Below, piece after piece: positions 34,570 through 42,990 of a stretch of 64,000 nt of DNA. Position 1 is the first letter of the stretch. Each line of letters begins with the position of its first letter. Made by a program: the position numbers and the translations under genes. The notes below the pieces were generated by a model. The model made no database searches, was not told the origin of the DNA, and worked only from the letters and a program-made list of their open reading frames with translations. Source of the DNA: Geminisphaera colitermitum TAV2 (GTDB lineage Bacteria; Verrucomicrobiota; Verrucomicrobiia; Opitutales; Opitutaceae); contig NZ_ABEA03000176.1 in the NCBI RefSeq assembly GCF_000171235.2, positions 1 to 64,000 on the forward strand. The letters run 5' to 3'.

Positions 34570-36083
34570 TTACCCGGCAATGATACGCAGCAGGAGCGAC
34601 GGGAACAGACCGAGAAAAATCAGGAGCGCCGTCGCAATGATTAGGGCGATGGCGGCGGGAAGAGGCGTGTGGATGGTCGTCGAAGCGGGGGGGGGGGGGG
34701 ATTGGTCACGAGTGCCTGTTTGAGGATTTGCAGGTAATAGTAGAGGGCGACGGCACTCATGGCGATGGCGAGGATCGCAAGCCAGCCGGTGGGCGAGGCG
34801 AGTCCGGCAGGGCGAAGGGCGGCGGCGAAGAGGTAGAATTTGCCGAAAAATCCGGCGAGCGGAGGGATGCCGGCGAGCGAGAGCACGCAAACAAAGAGGA
34901 TCGCGGCGAGGAAGGGGGAGCGTTTCCAGAGTCCGGCGAGATCGGTGAGGGCGTTGATGGGGCGGGCGGTGGTGGGAGAGTTGTTGGAATCGAGGACGGC
35001 GAGGACGCCGAAAATACCAATCGTGGCGAGGCCGTAGGTGAGAGCGTAGTAAACGGTCGCGCTGGTATCGCCGAGGGCGACGCCGAGGAGCAGGACGCCA
35101 GCGTGCGCAATGGCTGAATACGCGATGAGGCGACGGACGCTGGTCTGCGCAAGCGCTGCTATGTTGCCCAGGAGTATCGAGGCTGCGGATACGAGCAGGA
35201 GAACAGGCAGCCAGCCGGTGAGCGGAGCAAACTGGAGCGCTGCCGGGGCGAGCGCGGTGTGGAGTAAACGGAAAAAGAGGGCGAGTCCGGCGAGTTTGGA
35301 TGCGGATGCGATGAGCGCGGCGGCGGGGGAGGGGGCGCCTTCGTAAACGTCGGGCGCCCAGAGGTGGAAGGGGGCGGCGGCGGCTTTGTAGCCGAAACCA
35401 ACAAGGACCATCACGAGGGCGACGAGGAGGAGTGGCGAGATGCGGGCGGGGGGGGCGAGAGCGGCGGCGATGGCGTCGAACTGGATAGAGCCGGTGAACC
35501 CGTAGATGAGGCTGAATCCAAAGAGGAGGAACGCGGCAGCCATGCCTCCGAAGAGGAAGTATTTGAGTCCGGCCTCGGCGGAGGCGGGGCTGGTTTTGTC
35601 GAGCGCGGCGAGGATGTAGAGCGAGAGGCTGGCAAGTTCGAGGCCGAGGAAGGCGACGAGGAGGTTGTTCGCCACTGCCATGAGCGTGAAGCCCGCCGTG
35701 GCGAGGAGGACGATGGCGGCGTGCTCGGCGGGGTGCGCGTTGCGGTCACGCGAAGGGAGCAGGAAAGTCAGCGCAGCGAGGGCGAGGACGCCGAGGCGGA
35801 TGACGGCGGCGAAGGAGTCGAGGATGAACGCGCCGGGGGGGAGGAGTGTCGGGGAAGGCGAGGCGAAGGTGAGGGTGCAGATGAAAGCAGGAGCGAGGGT
35901 TTGAAACGCAGCCGAGGCGAGCGCGCCAAGGGCAATGGCGGTGGCGGCGGCGAGGCGGGCGCGATCGGAGAGGCGGCGTCCGACGGAAAGGTCGAAGGCG
36001 AGCACGATCAACATGCCGAGTGTCAGCATGATTTCGGGCCGGAGCGCGTGGAGGAGTTCGATGTAGGGATTGGGCGAGGGCAT
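34570..36083 (-). pseudogene. nuoN: NADH-quinone oxidoreductase subunit N, frameshifted at G tract
   Basis: A membrane proton-pumping subunit with about 14 hydrophobic segments, including GFGYKAAAAPFHLWAPDVYEGAP and the lysine-bearing helices typical of NuoN. The frame from the ATG at 36083 runs to a tract of 14 G (34687-34700) and there goes out of register. The true C-terminal helix (LPAAIALIIATALLIFLGLFPSLLL) is in the next frame and ends at 34570. Tract lengths of 12 or 15 would restore one protein. It is the last gene of the nuo operon. Confidence 0.88.
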
Positions 36084-36105
36084 CGCGTGTCGAGGGAAGG
36101 AATGT

Positions 36106-37693
36106 TTATTTCAGCGCGGCTTGGAACAGCGGGGACTGGAGCGCGGGATTAATCCAGTTGAGAAGGAGGTCGGGCATCAGGCCGATGATGAGAGTTGTGG
36201 CGATCAGGATGAGCGCGCCGAGTTTTTCGGGGAGCGTGATCGGTGCATAGGTAGGGGCTTCGCTTGCGAAGCCCGAGGGGGGGGGGGGGCAGGGGAGGGA
36301 CATTGGTGTTCGTTGCATCGACGGCGGACGCGGGCTTCGCAAGCGAAGCCCCTACCGGAGAGGTTTTGCCGAAGAATGACACCTGGATTGCGCGCAGGGT
36401 GAAGGCGGCGGCGATGAGGATGCCGATGGCGGCGATCAAGGCCCAGAGGCGGGAGGTTTGCCAGGCGCCGACAAGGATGGAGAGTTCGGCCGGGAATCCG
36501 CTGAAGCCGGGCAGACCCATCGAGGCGAGTCCGGCAATCACGAAGGTCGTTGCGGCAAAGGGCAGCAGGCGGTGCAGGGGCAGGGCGCGGAGGTCGGCGA
36601 GGTTGCGGGTGTGCGTGCGTTCGTAAACCATGCGTCCGACGACGGCGAAGAGGAGTCCGGCGATGATGCCGTGCGAAAACATTTGGAGAACAGCTCCGCT
36701 GAGGGCGCGTTCGTTGGCAGCGGCAAGGCCGAGCAGGACAAATCCCATGTGGCTGACGGAGGAGTAGCCGATGACAAATTTGAAGTCGTCCTGGATGAGC
36801 GCGATGAACCCGGCGTAAACGATACCAATGACGGCGAGCCAGCCGATGAAGGGGGCGAAGGTGTGGTAGCCTTCAACAAAAAGCGGGATGGCAACGCGGA
36901 GGCATCCGTAAGCGCCGAGTTTCATGACGACTCCGGCGAGGAGCATGGAGGCGGCGGTGGGCGCGGCGACGTGTCCGGTGGGCGCCCAGGTGTGGAAGGG
37001 GAACATGCCGGCGAGGACGGCGAATCCAGTGAAGACGAGGGCGAACATGCCGAGTTGTTGCGCGTGACTGAAGTGGGTGGCGGCTTCGGCGAGTTGCGTG
37101 AGCGAGAAGGTTTGAACGGCGTGGGGGGGGGGGAGGGCGGCGGCCGTGGCGTGCGCCCAGAGGAGTCCGGCCATGACGAGGGCGCTGCCGGCGAAGGAGT
37201 AGAGCACAAGTTTCATCGCGCCGTATTCGCGGTTGGTGGAGCCCCATTTCGCCACGAGGAAGTATTTGGGGACGATGGCGATTTCGTAGAAGACGAAGAA
37301 CACAAACGCATCGGCGCTGAGGAACACGCCGTAAACGCCGCCGATGAGCGCGAGGTAGAGCGCGAAAAATTCGCCGGTGCGGTCGGTGATGTTCCACGAG
37401 AAGAGAATGCCCGCGAGCGCGGCAATGGCGGTGAGAACAACAAGCGTGAGGCTGATGCCGTCAGCCGCGAGGTGGTATTGAATGCCGAGTTCGGCAATCC
37501 AGGGGAGGTTGACGAGGGTTTGCGGGTCGGGGGATGGCGTAAATTCGATGGCCGCGAGCGCAACGATGGCAGCGGCAGCAAGTGCTGTAGTGATGGCGAC
37601 GATACGCGCGGCGGCGGGTGAGCGGCGTCCGGCGAGGAGCGTGAGGAGCGCGCCGGCAAGGGAGATGTAGATGGTCCAGGGAAGGAGGTTCAT
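36106..37693 (-). pseudogene. nuoM2: Second NuoM-type pump subunit, frameshifted at G tract in REPIN
   Basis: A proton-pumping antiporter-like subunit. The ATG at 37693 starts a ~14-helix protein with FVFYEIAIVPKYFLVAKWGS (the glutamate of TM5), GMFPFHTWAPTGHVAAPTAASMLLAGVVMKLGAYG and YSSVSHMGFVLLGL, all NuoM-type. A REP pair (36250-36357) is inserted before the last helix and contains 13 G (36277-36289) that break the frame. The correct end (ITLPEKLGALILIATTLIIGLMPDLLLNWI) is in the next frame to 36106. A tract of 12 would rejoin it. It is 22 bp downstream of the first nuoM stop. Confidence 0.88.
36250..36357. repeat. REP pair (REPIN) inside nuoM2
   Basis: Two units containing GGCTTCGCTTGCGAAGCC lie in opposite orientation at about 36255-36275 and 36333-36353, both preceded on the outside by the same GTAGGG word. 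In the nuoM2 frame the first-read unit encodes PVGASLAKPASA. The G tract lies between the units. Confidence 0.9.
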
Positions 37694-37714
37694 CGGGAGA
37701 GGTTTTGCAGCATG

Positions 37715-39307
37715 TCAGCCGAGGAGGGATCGGAAGAGGTTGATGAGGAGTTGCGGCGCGAGGCCGAGAACGAACATCAGGACGATCGCGGGGGCCAGTG
37801 TGAGGATTTCGGTCGCAGTGAGGTCGGTGACGCGTTGGGCATTGGGCGTGACGGGGCCGTGGAAAACGCGTTGCCAGAAGGTGAGCAGGAACAGCGCGGT
37901 GGCGAGGAGGCCGAGCGTGGCAATGGCGGCAACCACGGGTGCAGCACCGAAGACGCCGCGGAAAATCAGAAATTCGCCGACGAAGCCGTTGAGTCCGGGC
38001 AGGCCAAGCGAGGAGAACATCGAGATGCCGCAGAACGCGGCGAAAATCGGGGCGACTTTGCGCACGCCGCCGAAGTCACCCATGCCACGCAGTCCGCCGG
38101 TGCGGTTCTCCAAAATGCCGATGCAATAAAAGAGCGCGGCGGCAGAGAGGCCGTGGTTGAACATTTGCAGGATCATGCCGGTGAGGGCGGCGGTGAATGT
38201 TTGGCTTGTGGAGGGAAGATGGTCGGCGGCGATTACGAAGGCGAAGAAGGCGAGCAGGCAGTAGCCAAGGTGGTTGATCGAGGAGTAGGCGATCATGCGT
38301 TTGAGGTCGCGCTGGCGGAGCGCGGCAAAGGCTCCGAAAACGACACCCGCAAGCGCGAACCAGATGAGGATGGGAGCGGTGATGATGAGTTCTATCGGGA
38401 AAATGGACCAGAGAATGCGGATGAAACCGTAGAGTCCCATTTTGGACATGATGGCGGTGAGAAATATGGACGCACCGGTCGGGGCTGCGGCATAGGCGGA
38501 GGGAAGCCACGTGTGAAAGGGAAACAGCGGAACTTTTACGGCCAAACCGAGGAGCACTCCGAAAAACACCAGCATGGGCAGCGCGGGGGAAACCGCGGCG
38601 AGTTTGTCAGCGAGTTTGTCGCTGCTGAAAAGGTGGAATTGGAGTTCTTCAAAATTGAGCGTGCCGGTGACGGCGTAAATGGCGGCGAAGGAGAGCAACA
38701 TGAAGGCGCTGCCGCCCATCGTGTAGATGACAAATTGATACGCGGCACGAGAAGCGTTGCCGGGACGGGTGTCGCCGTTGGAGTCGGTATCGTTGCCGTA
38801 AAGTTTTGTGAGGAAAAACGCGGGGAAGAGGCTGAGTTCCCAAAAGAGAAACCAGAGGAAGAAATCTTGCGCGAGGAAGACGCCGAGCGCCGCGCCTTGA
38901 ATGGTGAGAAAGAGTATGCCGGGAAGCCGGGGGGGGGGGGGGGGAAGGGATGTCGCGGACGTTGCGGGGCTGCGCCATGTGGCGGCGAGAGACATGGGCG
39001 CAATGAGGCCGGTGAGTAAAACGAGAACGAGCGAGATGCCGTCAATGCCGAGTGTGTAGTTGATATTTAATGGCGCGATCCATGTGTGCCGTTCGGCGAG
39101 TTGAAGGGTGCCTGCGGCGGCGGTGTCGAATGCGGGCAGGACAGCAGCGAGGGTGAGCGCGAGCGTCGAGAGGCTGAACACGAACGCAATGAGGCGGGTG
39201 GTGCGATGTCCGGCGGGCGAACGCGAGAGTTGCGGCAACGCGGCGAGCAGGAGCGCGCCAATCCACGGAACGAAAATGATGAGAGAGAGAAGCGGGACGT
39301 TGGTCAT
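37715..39307 (-). CDS. nuoM: NADH-quinone oxidoreductase subunit M (first copy)
   Basis: A membrane proton-pumping subunit of complex I, 530 residues. WFLFWELSLFPAFFLTKLYG contains the TM5 glutamate; PLFPFHTWLPSAYAAAPTGASIFLTAIMSKMGLYGFIRI contains the TM7-8 lysine region, with SSINHLGYCLLAFFA further on. A run of about 14 G in the plus strand (38930-38943) encodes PPPPP in a loop ([14 protein letters not shown]) and is in frame. An inverted-repeat element separates it from nuoL. Confidence 0.95.
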   Translation of the reverse strand: MTNVPLLSLIIFVPWIGALLLAALPQLSRSPAGHRTTRLIAFVFSLSTLALTLAAVLPAFDTAAAGTLQLAERHTWIAPLNINYTLGIDGISLVLVLLTGLIAPMSLAATWRSPATSATSLPPPPPRLPGILFLTIQGAALGVFLAQDFFLWFLFWELSLFPAFFLTKLYGNDTDSNGDTRPGNASRAAYQFVIYTMGGSAFMLLSFAAIYAVTGTLNFEELQFHLFSSDKLADKLAAVSPALPMLVFFGVLLGLAVKVPLFPFHTWLPSAYAAAPTGASIFLTAIMSKMGLYGFIRILWSIFPIELIITAPILIWFALAGVVFGAFAALRQRDLKRMIAYSSINHLGYCLLAFFAFVIAADHLPSTSQTFTAALTGMILQMFNHGLSAAALFYCIGILENRTGGLRGMGDFGGVRKVAPIFAAFCGISMFSSLGLPGLNGFVGEFLIFRGVFGAAPVVAAIATLGLLATALFLLTFWQRVFHGPVTPNAQRVTDLTATEILTLAPAIVLMFVLGLAPQLLINLFRSLLG

Positions 39308-39317
39308 GTTGTCGTTT

Positions 39318-39422
39318 TATTGGGTCACGCAGAGACGCGGAGACGCAGAGGAAGGCAGAATCATTGCAGAAAGATCGTTCAAAATTTCAACACTCTGCGT
39401 CTTTGCGTCTCTGCGTGAGCCT
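39318..39422. repeat. CACGCAGAG inverted-repeat element without ORF
   Basis: Arms GTCACGCAGAGACGCGGAGA on the left and the complement of GCTCACGCAGAGACGCAAAG on the right enclose about 45 bp. The arms match those that bracket the GxxExxY gene at 41473-41943. It lies in the nuoL-nuoM gap. Confidence 0.85.
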
Positions 39423-39444
39423 TGATTGTGTAGTGTATTGGAAA

Positions 39445-41463
39445 TCATAGTACACCTCCCAAGATCAGGGTGACGACGATCAGGGCGACAAAGCCGAGGG
39501 CGAGGCCGGTCAGGGAAACGCGGGCGTCGCCGGTTTGCGTGCGGGAATAGGCGCGGGCCGTCGTGCGGAGGGCGTCGGTCGTGGCGTCGAAACTGCCGTT
39601 GATGTTCACTTCGTCGGTGTCGCGTGTGACGCCTCCGGTAAAGCAGGCGAGTCCGGCAAGGGCGCGAATCGCTCCGCCCCAGATCCAGCGGTCAGCAAAG
39701 TCGGACAGCGCGGCGGCGATGGTCGTGAAGCGTCCGACGGTGGCGGCGTAAAGTTCGTCGATGTAGAGGCGGTGGGCGAAGGCGTTGAAGAGGCCGGGCG
39801 CGACGCGTTCGACGGGGTCGGGCGCGGTGGCGTTGTCGTGTCCGCGTTGGATGCGGGAGCGGCGGGCGTAGATGGCAAGTCCGGAGCCGATGCCGATGGC
39901 GACGAGCGCGATGGAGGTCAGCATGAGGCCCGTGCCTTCGTCGAAAATGCCGTGGCCGTGGACTTCGGCGCGGCCTTCGAGCATCGCCTGCAACCAGGGC
40001 CAGGCAGGTGTGCCGAGGAAGCCGAGGGCGATGGCGCAGATCGCGAGGAGGACGAGGGGGAGCGTCATCGAGAGTGGGTTTTCGTGCGCGTGTTCGGCGG
40101 CGTGGGTGCGGGGTCTTCCCATAAACACCTCGGCGACGAGGCGCGTCATGTAGAAGGCGGTGAGGATGACGGCGGCGAGCGCGGCGAGGAAGGGGAGTTG
40201 CGAAACGGGCCATGCGTGCGCGCCGTGCAGGATGGCTTCTTTGGACCAGAAGCCGGAGAATACGAAGGGAACGCCAGCGAGCGCCATCATGCCGATGGCA
40301 AAGGTGGCGAAGGTGAGTTTCATGCGCGGGGCGAGTCCGCCGAGTTTGCGGATGTCTTGCTCGTGGTGGGCGGCGTGGATGACGGAACCGGCTCCGAGGA
40401 AGAGGAGGGCTTTGAAGAAGGCGTGCGTGAGGAGGTGAAAGATGGCGGCGGGCCAGGCTCCGACGCCAATGGCAAGCATCATGTATCCGAGTTGTGATAC
40501 AGTGGAGTAGGCGAGGACGCGTTTGATGTCGTTTTGGGCGGTTGCGAGAATTGCGCCGAAGAGGGCGGTGATGGCTCCGATGGTGGCAATGACTGCAAGG
40601 GCGTCGGGCGTAAGGAGGGGTTGGATACGCGCCATGAGGAACACGCCTGCCGCCACCATGGTTGCGGCGTGGATGAGGGCGGAGACGGGCGTGGGGCCTT
40701 CCATGGCGTCGGGAAGCCAGACGTGGAGGGGGAACTGGCCGGATTTGCCGACGGCTCCGCAGAAGATGAGCAGGCCGATGGCGGTCGAGACGGCGAGTCC
40801 GCCGGGGAGGGCGAGGGCAGCGAGCGAACCGAGTTGCGTGGTTTCGAGGAAGCCCGCGCCGTTGTCGTAGAAGAGGAGGGTGTCGGTCGCGGAGTGAAGC
40901 CAGAGGATGCCGAGAAGGAAACCGAGGTCGCCGATGCGGGTGACGATGAAGGCTTTTTTCGCGGCGGCGGCGGCGGATGGTTTTTCAAACCAGAATCCGA
41001 TGAGGAGGTAGGAGGCGAGTCCGACGAGTTCCCAGCACACGAAGAGGAGCAGCAGGCTGTTGGAAATGAGGAGGCCGAGCATCGCGGCGGCGAAGAGGCT
41101 GAGGTAACAGAAGAATTTCCCGTAGCGCGGGTCGTCCTTCATGTATCCGGTGCTGAAAAGGAAAATCAGGAAGCCGACGAAGGTAACCATCACGAGCATG
41201 AAGGCGGTGAGGGGATCAAGGAGGAGGCTGAGGGGCAGCTTGAGCGCGCCGGCGTTGATCCAGTCGAGGGTGGCGGTGGCGTGGGCGGCGGGACTGGCGA
41301 GGGCTTCACGTAGTGATAGACAGGATACGACGAAGGCGGCAGCCATTGCGGCGAGCGCAGCGGTGGAGGCCAGGCGGCTGCGCGCGGAGGTGAACACACC
41401 GATGACGCAGGCAGCGAGGGGAAGCGCAGGGATAAGCCAGAGATGCGGGACAAGGGTTGGCAT
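39445..41463 (-). CDS. nuoL: NADH-quinone oxidoreductase subunit L with lengthened lateral helix
   Basis: The distal proton-pumping subunit of complex I, 672 residues against about 610 in E. coli. The core is standard (FVCWELVGLASYLLIGFWFEKPSAA, GKSGQFPLHVWLPDAMEGPTPVSALIHAATMVAAGVF, STVSQLGYMMLAIG, THAFFKALLFLGAGSVIHA). From DELY to the QTG that precedes the last membrane helix I count 77 residues; the same span is about 48-53 in typical NuoL proteins known to me. The extra 24-29 residues fall in the amphipathic helix that braces the pump subunits. This fits accommodation of the extra NuoM encoded downstream. Confidence 0.94.
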   Translation of the reverse strand: MPTLVPHLWLIPALPLAACVIGVFTSARSRLASTAALAAMAAAFVVSCLSLREALASPAAHATATLDWINAGALKLPLSLLLDPLTAFMLVMVTFVGFLIFLFSTGYMKDDPRYGKFFCYLSLFAAAMLGLLISNSLLLLFVCWELVGLASYLLIGFWFEKPSAAAAAKKAFIVTRIGDLGFLLGILWLHSATDTLLFYDNGAGFLETTQLGSLAALALPGGLAVSTAIGLLIFCGAVGKSGQFPLHVWLPDAMEGPTPVSALIHAATMVAAGVFLMARIQPLLTPDALAVIATIGAITALFGAILATAQNDIKRVLAYSTVSQLGYMMLAIGVGAWPAAIFHLLTHAFFKALLFLGAGSVIHAAHHEQDIRKLGGLAPRMKLTFATFAIGMMALAGVPFVFSGFWSKEAILHGAHAWPVSQLPFLAALAAVILTAFYMTRLVAEVFMGRPRTHAAEHAHENPLSMTLPLVLLAICAIALGFLGTPAWPWLQAMLEGRAEVHGHGIFDEGTGLMLTSIALVAIGIGSGLAIYARRSRIQRGHDNATAPDPVERVAPGLFNAFAHRLYIDELYAATVGRFTTIAAALSDFADRWIWGGAIRALAGLACFTGGVTRDTDEVNINGSFDATTDALRTTARAYSRTQTGDARVSLTGLALGFVALIVVTLILGGVL

Positions 41464-41469
41464 GGATGG

Positions 41470-41943
41470 ATTCTAATTTGTGTCACGCAGAGACGCAGAG
41501 GCGCAGAGCTGCGGAGATGCAGAGGATGAGAGATTATTGGCGATGCGTTTGATGCCGTCTTTGATGAGAGGGGCTCCGAAATTGATGAGCAGTCCGAGTC
41601 GGTAATCGAGAAGACGGAGATAGGTGAGGAGTTGTTTGGAGTGAACGGGGGCGAGGGTTTCGGCAGACTTGAGTTCGACGACGATGCAATCGTTGACGAC
41701 AAGGTCAGCGCGAAAGCCTTCATCGAACCGGAGATCGTCCCATTCGATGGGGATGGGTTTCTGACGTTCAACCTTGAGGTTCAGTTGGGCAAGTTCACGG
41801 GAGAGGATGGTTTCATACACACTTTCCAGTAATCCTGGTCCCAGTCTGGAATGTATCCGATAGGCGGCATCGACGATCTGTCCGGAAATGTGATTTAATG
41901 CATTTTCACTCTGCGTCTCTGCGTCTCTGCGTGAGGTTTGCAT
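41470..41943. mobile_element. Putative GxxExxY mobile unit with CACGCAGAG ends
   Basis: Inverted arms CACGCAGAGACGCAGAG (from 41484) and CTCTGCGTCTCTGCGTGAG (to 41937) delimit the GxxExxY gene exactly. A gene-less version with the same arms lies 2.1 kb away (39318-39422). This arrangement suggests an autonomous unit and a derivative, but no transposase chemistry is established for it. Confidence 0.6.
41473..41943 (-). CDS. GxxExxY family protein inserted in the nuo operon
   Basis: 156 residues. The GLLESVY sequence (in SRLGPGLLESVYETILSREL) gives the GxxExxY name, followed by FRADLVVNDCIVVELKSAE, which has the D-x(n)-ExK layout of PD-(D/E)XK nucleases, and LTYLRLLDYRLGLLINFG. The first codons (MQTSRRDAETQSE) and the last (LCASASLRDTN) are encoded by the flanking CACGCAGAG repeats. 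It fits between nuoK (12 bp) and nuoL (9 bp) without disturbing either. Its function is not known; it is not a complex I subunit. Confidence 0.88.
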   Translation of the reverse strand: MQTSRRDAETQSENALNHISGQIVDAAYRIHSRLGPGLLESVYETILSRELAQLNLKVERQKPIPIEWDDLRFDEGFRADLVVNDCIVVELKSAETLAPVHSKQLLTYLRLLDYRLGLLINFGAPLIKDGIKRIANNLSSSASPQLCASASLRDTN

Positions 41944-41955
41944 TGTTTCAGTGGT

Positions 41956-42318
41956 TTAGCCTTTGAGCGCGGTTGCGTCTTGCAGGCGGATGGCGCGGCG
42001 GTGGCGGTAGAGGGCGATGATGAGGGCGAGGCCGACCGCGGCTTCGGCGGCGGCGATGGCGATGCTGAATATCACAAAGACAACGCCGGTGGCGGGCGAG
42101 GCTGCAGAGGCTCCGGCGGCTCCGGCATCAAAACCGTGCCGCCAGAAGGCGATGAAGTTGATGTTGGCAGCATTGAGCATGAGTTCGATGCCGAGCAGGA
42201 CGAGAATTGCACTGCTGCGGGCAAGGGCGGTTGTCAGGCCGATGGTAAAGAGCGCCGCCGAAAACAGGAGGCTGAGGTGCAGCGGACTGGCGAGGAGATC
42301 GGAAAGGCTGGTGATCAT
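41956..42318 (-). CDS. nuoK: NADH-quinone oxidoreductase subunit K
   Basis: A small complex I membrane subunit, 120 residues from the ATG at 42318, which starts 1 bp after the nuoJ stop. Three helices are present, with the conserved glutamate in SSAILVLLGIELMLNAANINFIAF and a second in AAAEAAVGLALIIALYR. The longer open frame upstream overlaps nuoJ and is not used. Confidence 0.95.
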   Translation of the reverse strand: MITSLSDLLASPLHLSLLFSAALFTIGLTTALARSSAILVLLGIELMLNAANINFIAFWRHGFDAGAAGASAASPATGVVFVIFSIAIAAAEAAVGLALIIALYRHRRAIRLQDATALKG

Positions 42319-42319
42319 G

Positions 42320-42856
42320 TCAGCGAGTGGTGCGCGCGTCGCGGGGTTTGTCGGTGGCGGCGAGGAGGATGGAACCGAGGAGCGCAACGGTCAGGAGCGC
42401 GCCTGTGATGAGGACCGCGGCGGCGTGCTCGCCGGTGAGCGCGTGGCCGAGGTCTTTTATTGTGAGGGAGGGGGGGGGGGGGGCGTCAGAGGCAAGGGCT
42501 GCGGAGTCGGGGGAGGGGAGGGCGGTGCAGAGAATCGCGGCGAAGATCATGGCGGCGACGGCTCCGCCAGCAGCGACAGCCCAGTTGAGGCGGCGACGGG
42601 TGGCGGGTTCTTCGGCGGGATCGTCGGGCGCGCGACGGGTGAGGACGACGGCAAAAAGAACCACCATCGAGATTGCACCGACATAAACGAGGACCTGGGC
42701 AAAGGCCACGAACTCGGCTCCGGCCCAGAGATAAAAGGCGGCAATGCCGATCCATGCGGGGACGAGGAAAATCGCGGATCGAATGATATTGCGCAACGAG
42801 AGCGCAGCCGCGGCGGTGACGAGCGTAAATGCGGCGATGAGAAGGAGTGTGAGCAT
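42320..42856 (-). CDS. nuoJ: NADH-quinone oxidoreductase subunit J
   Basis: A complex I membrane subunit of 178 residues with five helices. LSLRNIIRSAIFLVPAWIGIAAFYLWAGAEFVAFAQVLVYVGAISMVVLFAVVL covers the conserved TM2-TM3 region with the pi-bulge helix. A G tract (about 42472-42483) encodes APPPP in a loop and is in frame. Confidence 0.95.
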   Translation of the reverse strand: MLTLLLIAAFTLVTAAAALSLRNIIRSAIFLVPAWIGIAAFYLWAGAEFVAFAQVLVYVGAISMVVLFAVVLTRRAPDDPAEEPATRRRLNWAVAAGGAVAAMIFAAILCTALPSPDSAALASDAPPPPSLTIKDLGHALTGEHAAAVLITGALLTVALLGSILLAATDKPRDARTTR

Positions 42857-42864
42857 GGAAAAAA

Positions 42865-42985
42865 GGAGGAAGGAGAAATTAGGAATTAGGAAGTGGGCGG
42901 CTTCGCTGTCGCTGCGGGTTGCGAAAGTTGTGAGAGGTTTGTGTGCATCGGTTCGTTTTTCTAATTCCTAATTTCCACTTCTTAA
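42865..42985. repeat. AATTAGGAAT-type inverted repeat, nuoJ-nuoH gap
   Basis: GAAATTAGGAATTAGGAAGTGG (left) and TTCTAATTCCTAATTTCCAC (right) are complementary arms around a GC-rich core. The same words occur near 11545 and 11635. It lies within the otherwise tight operon. Confidence 0.65.
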
Positions 42986-42990
42986 TTTCC

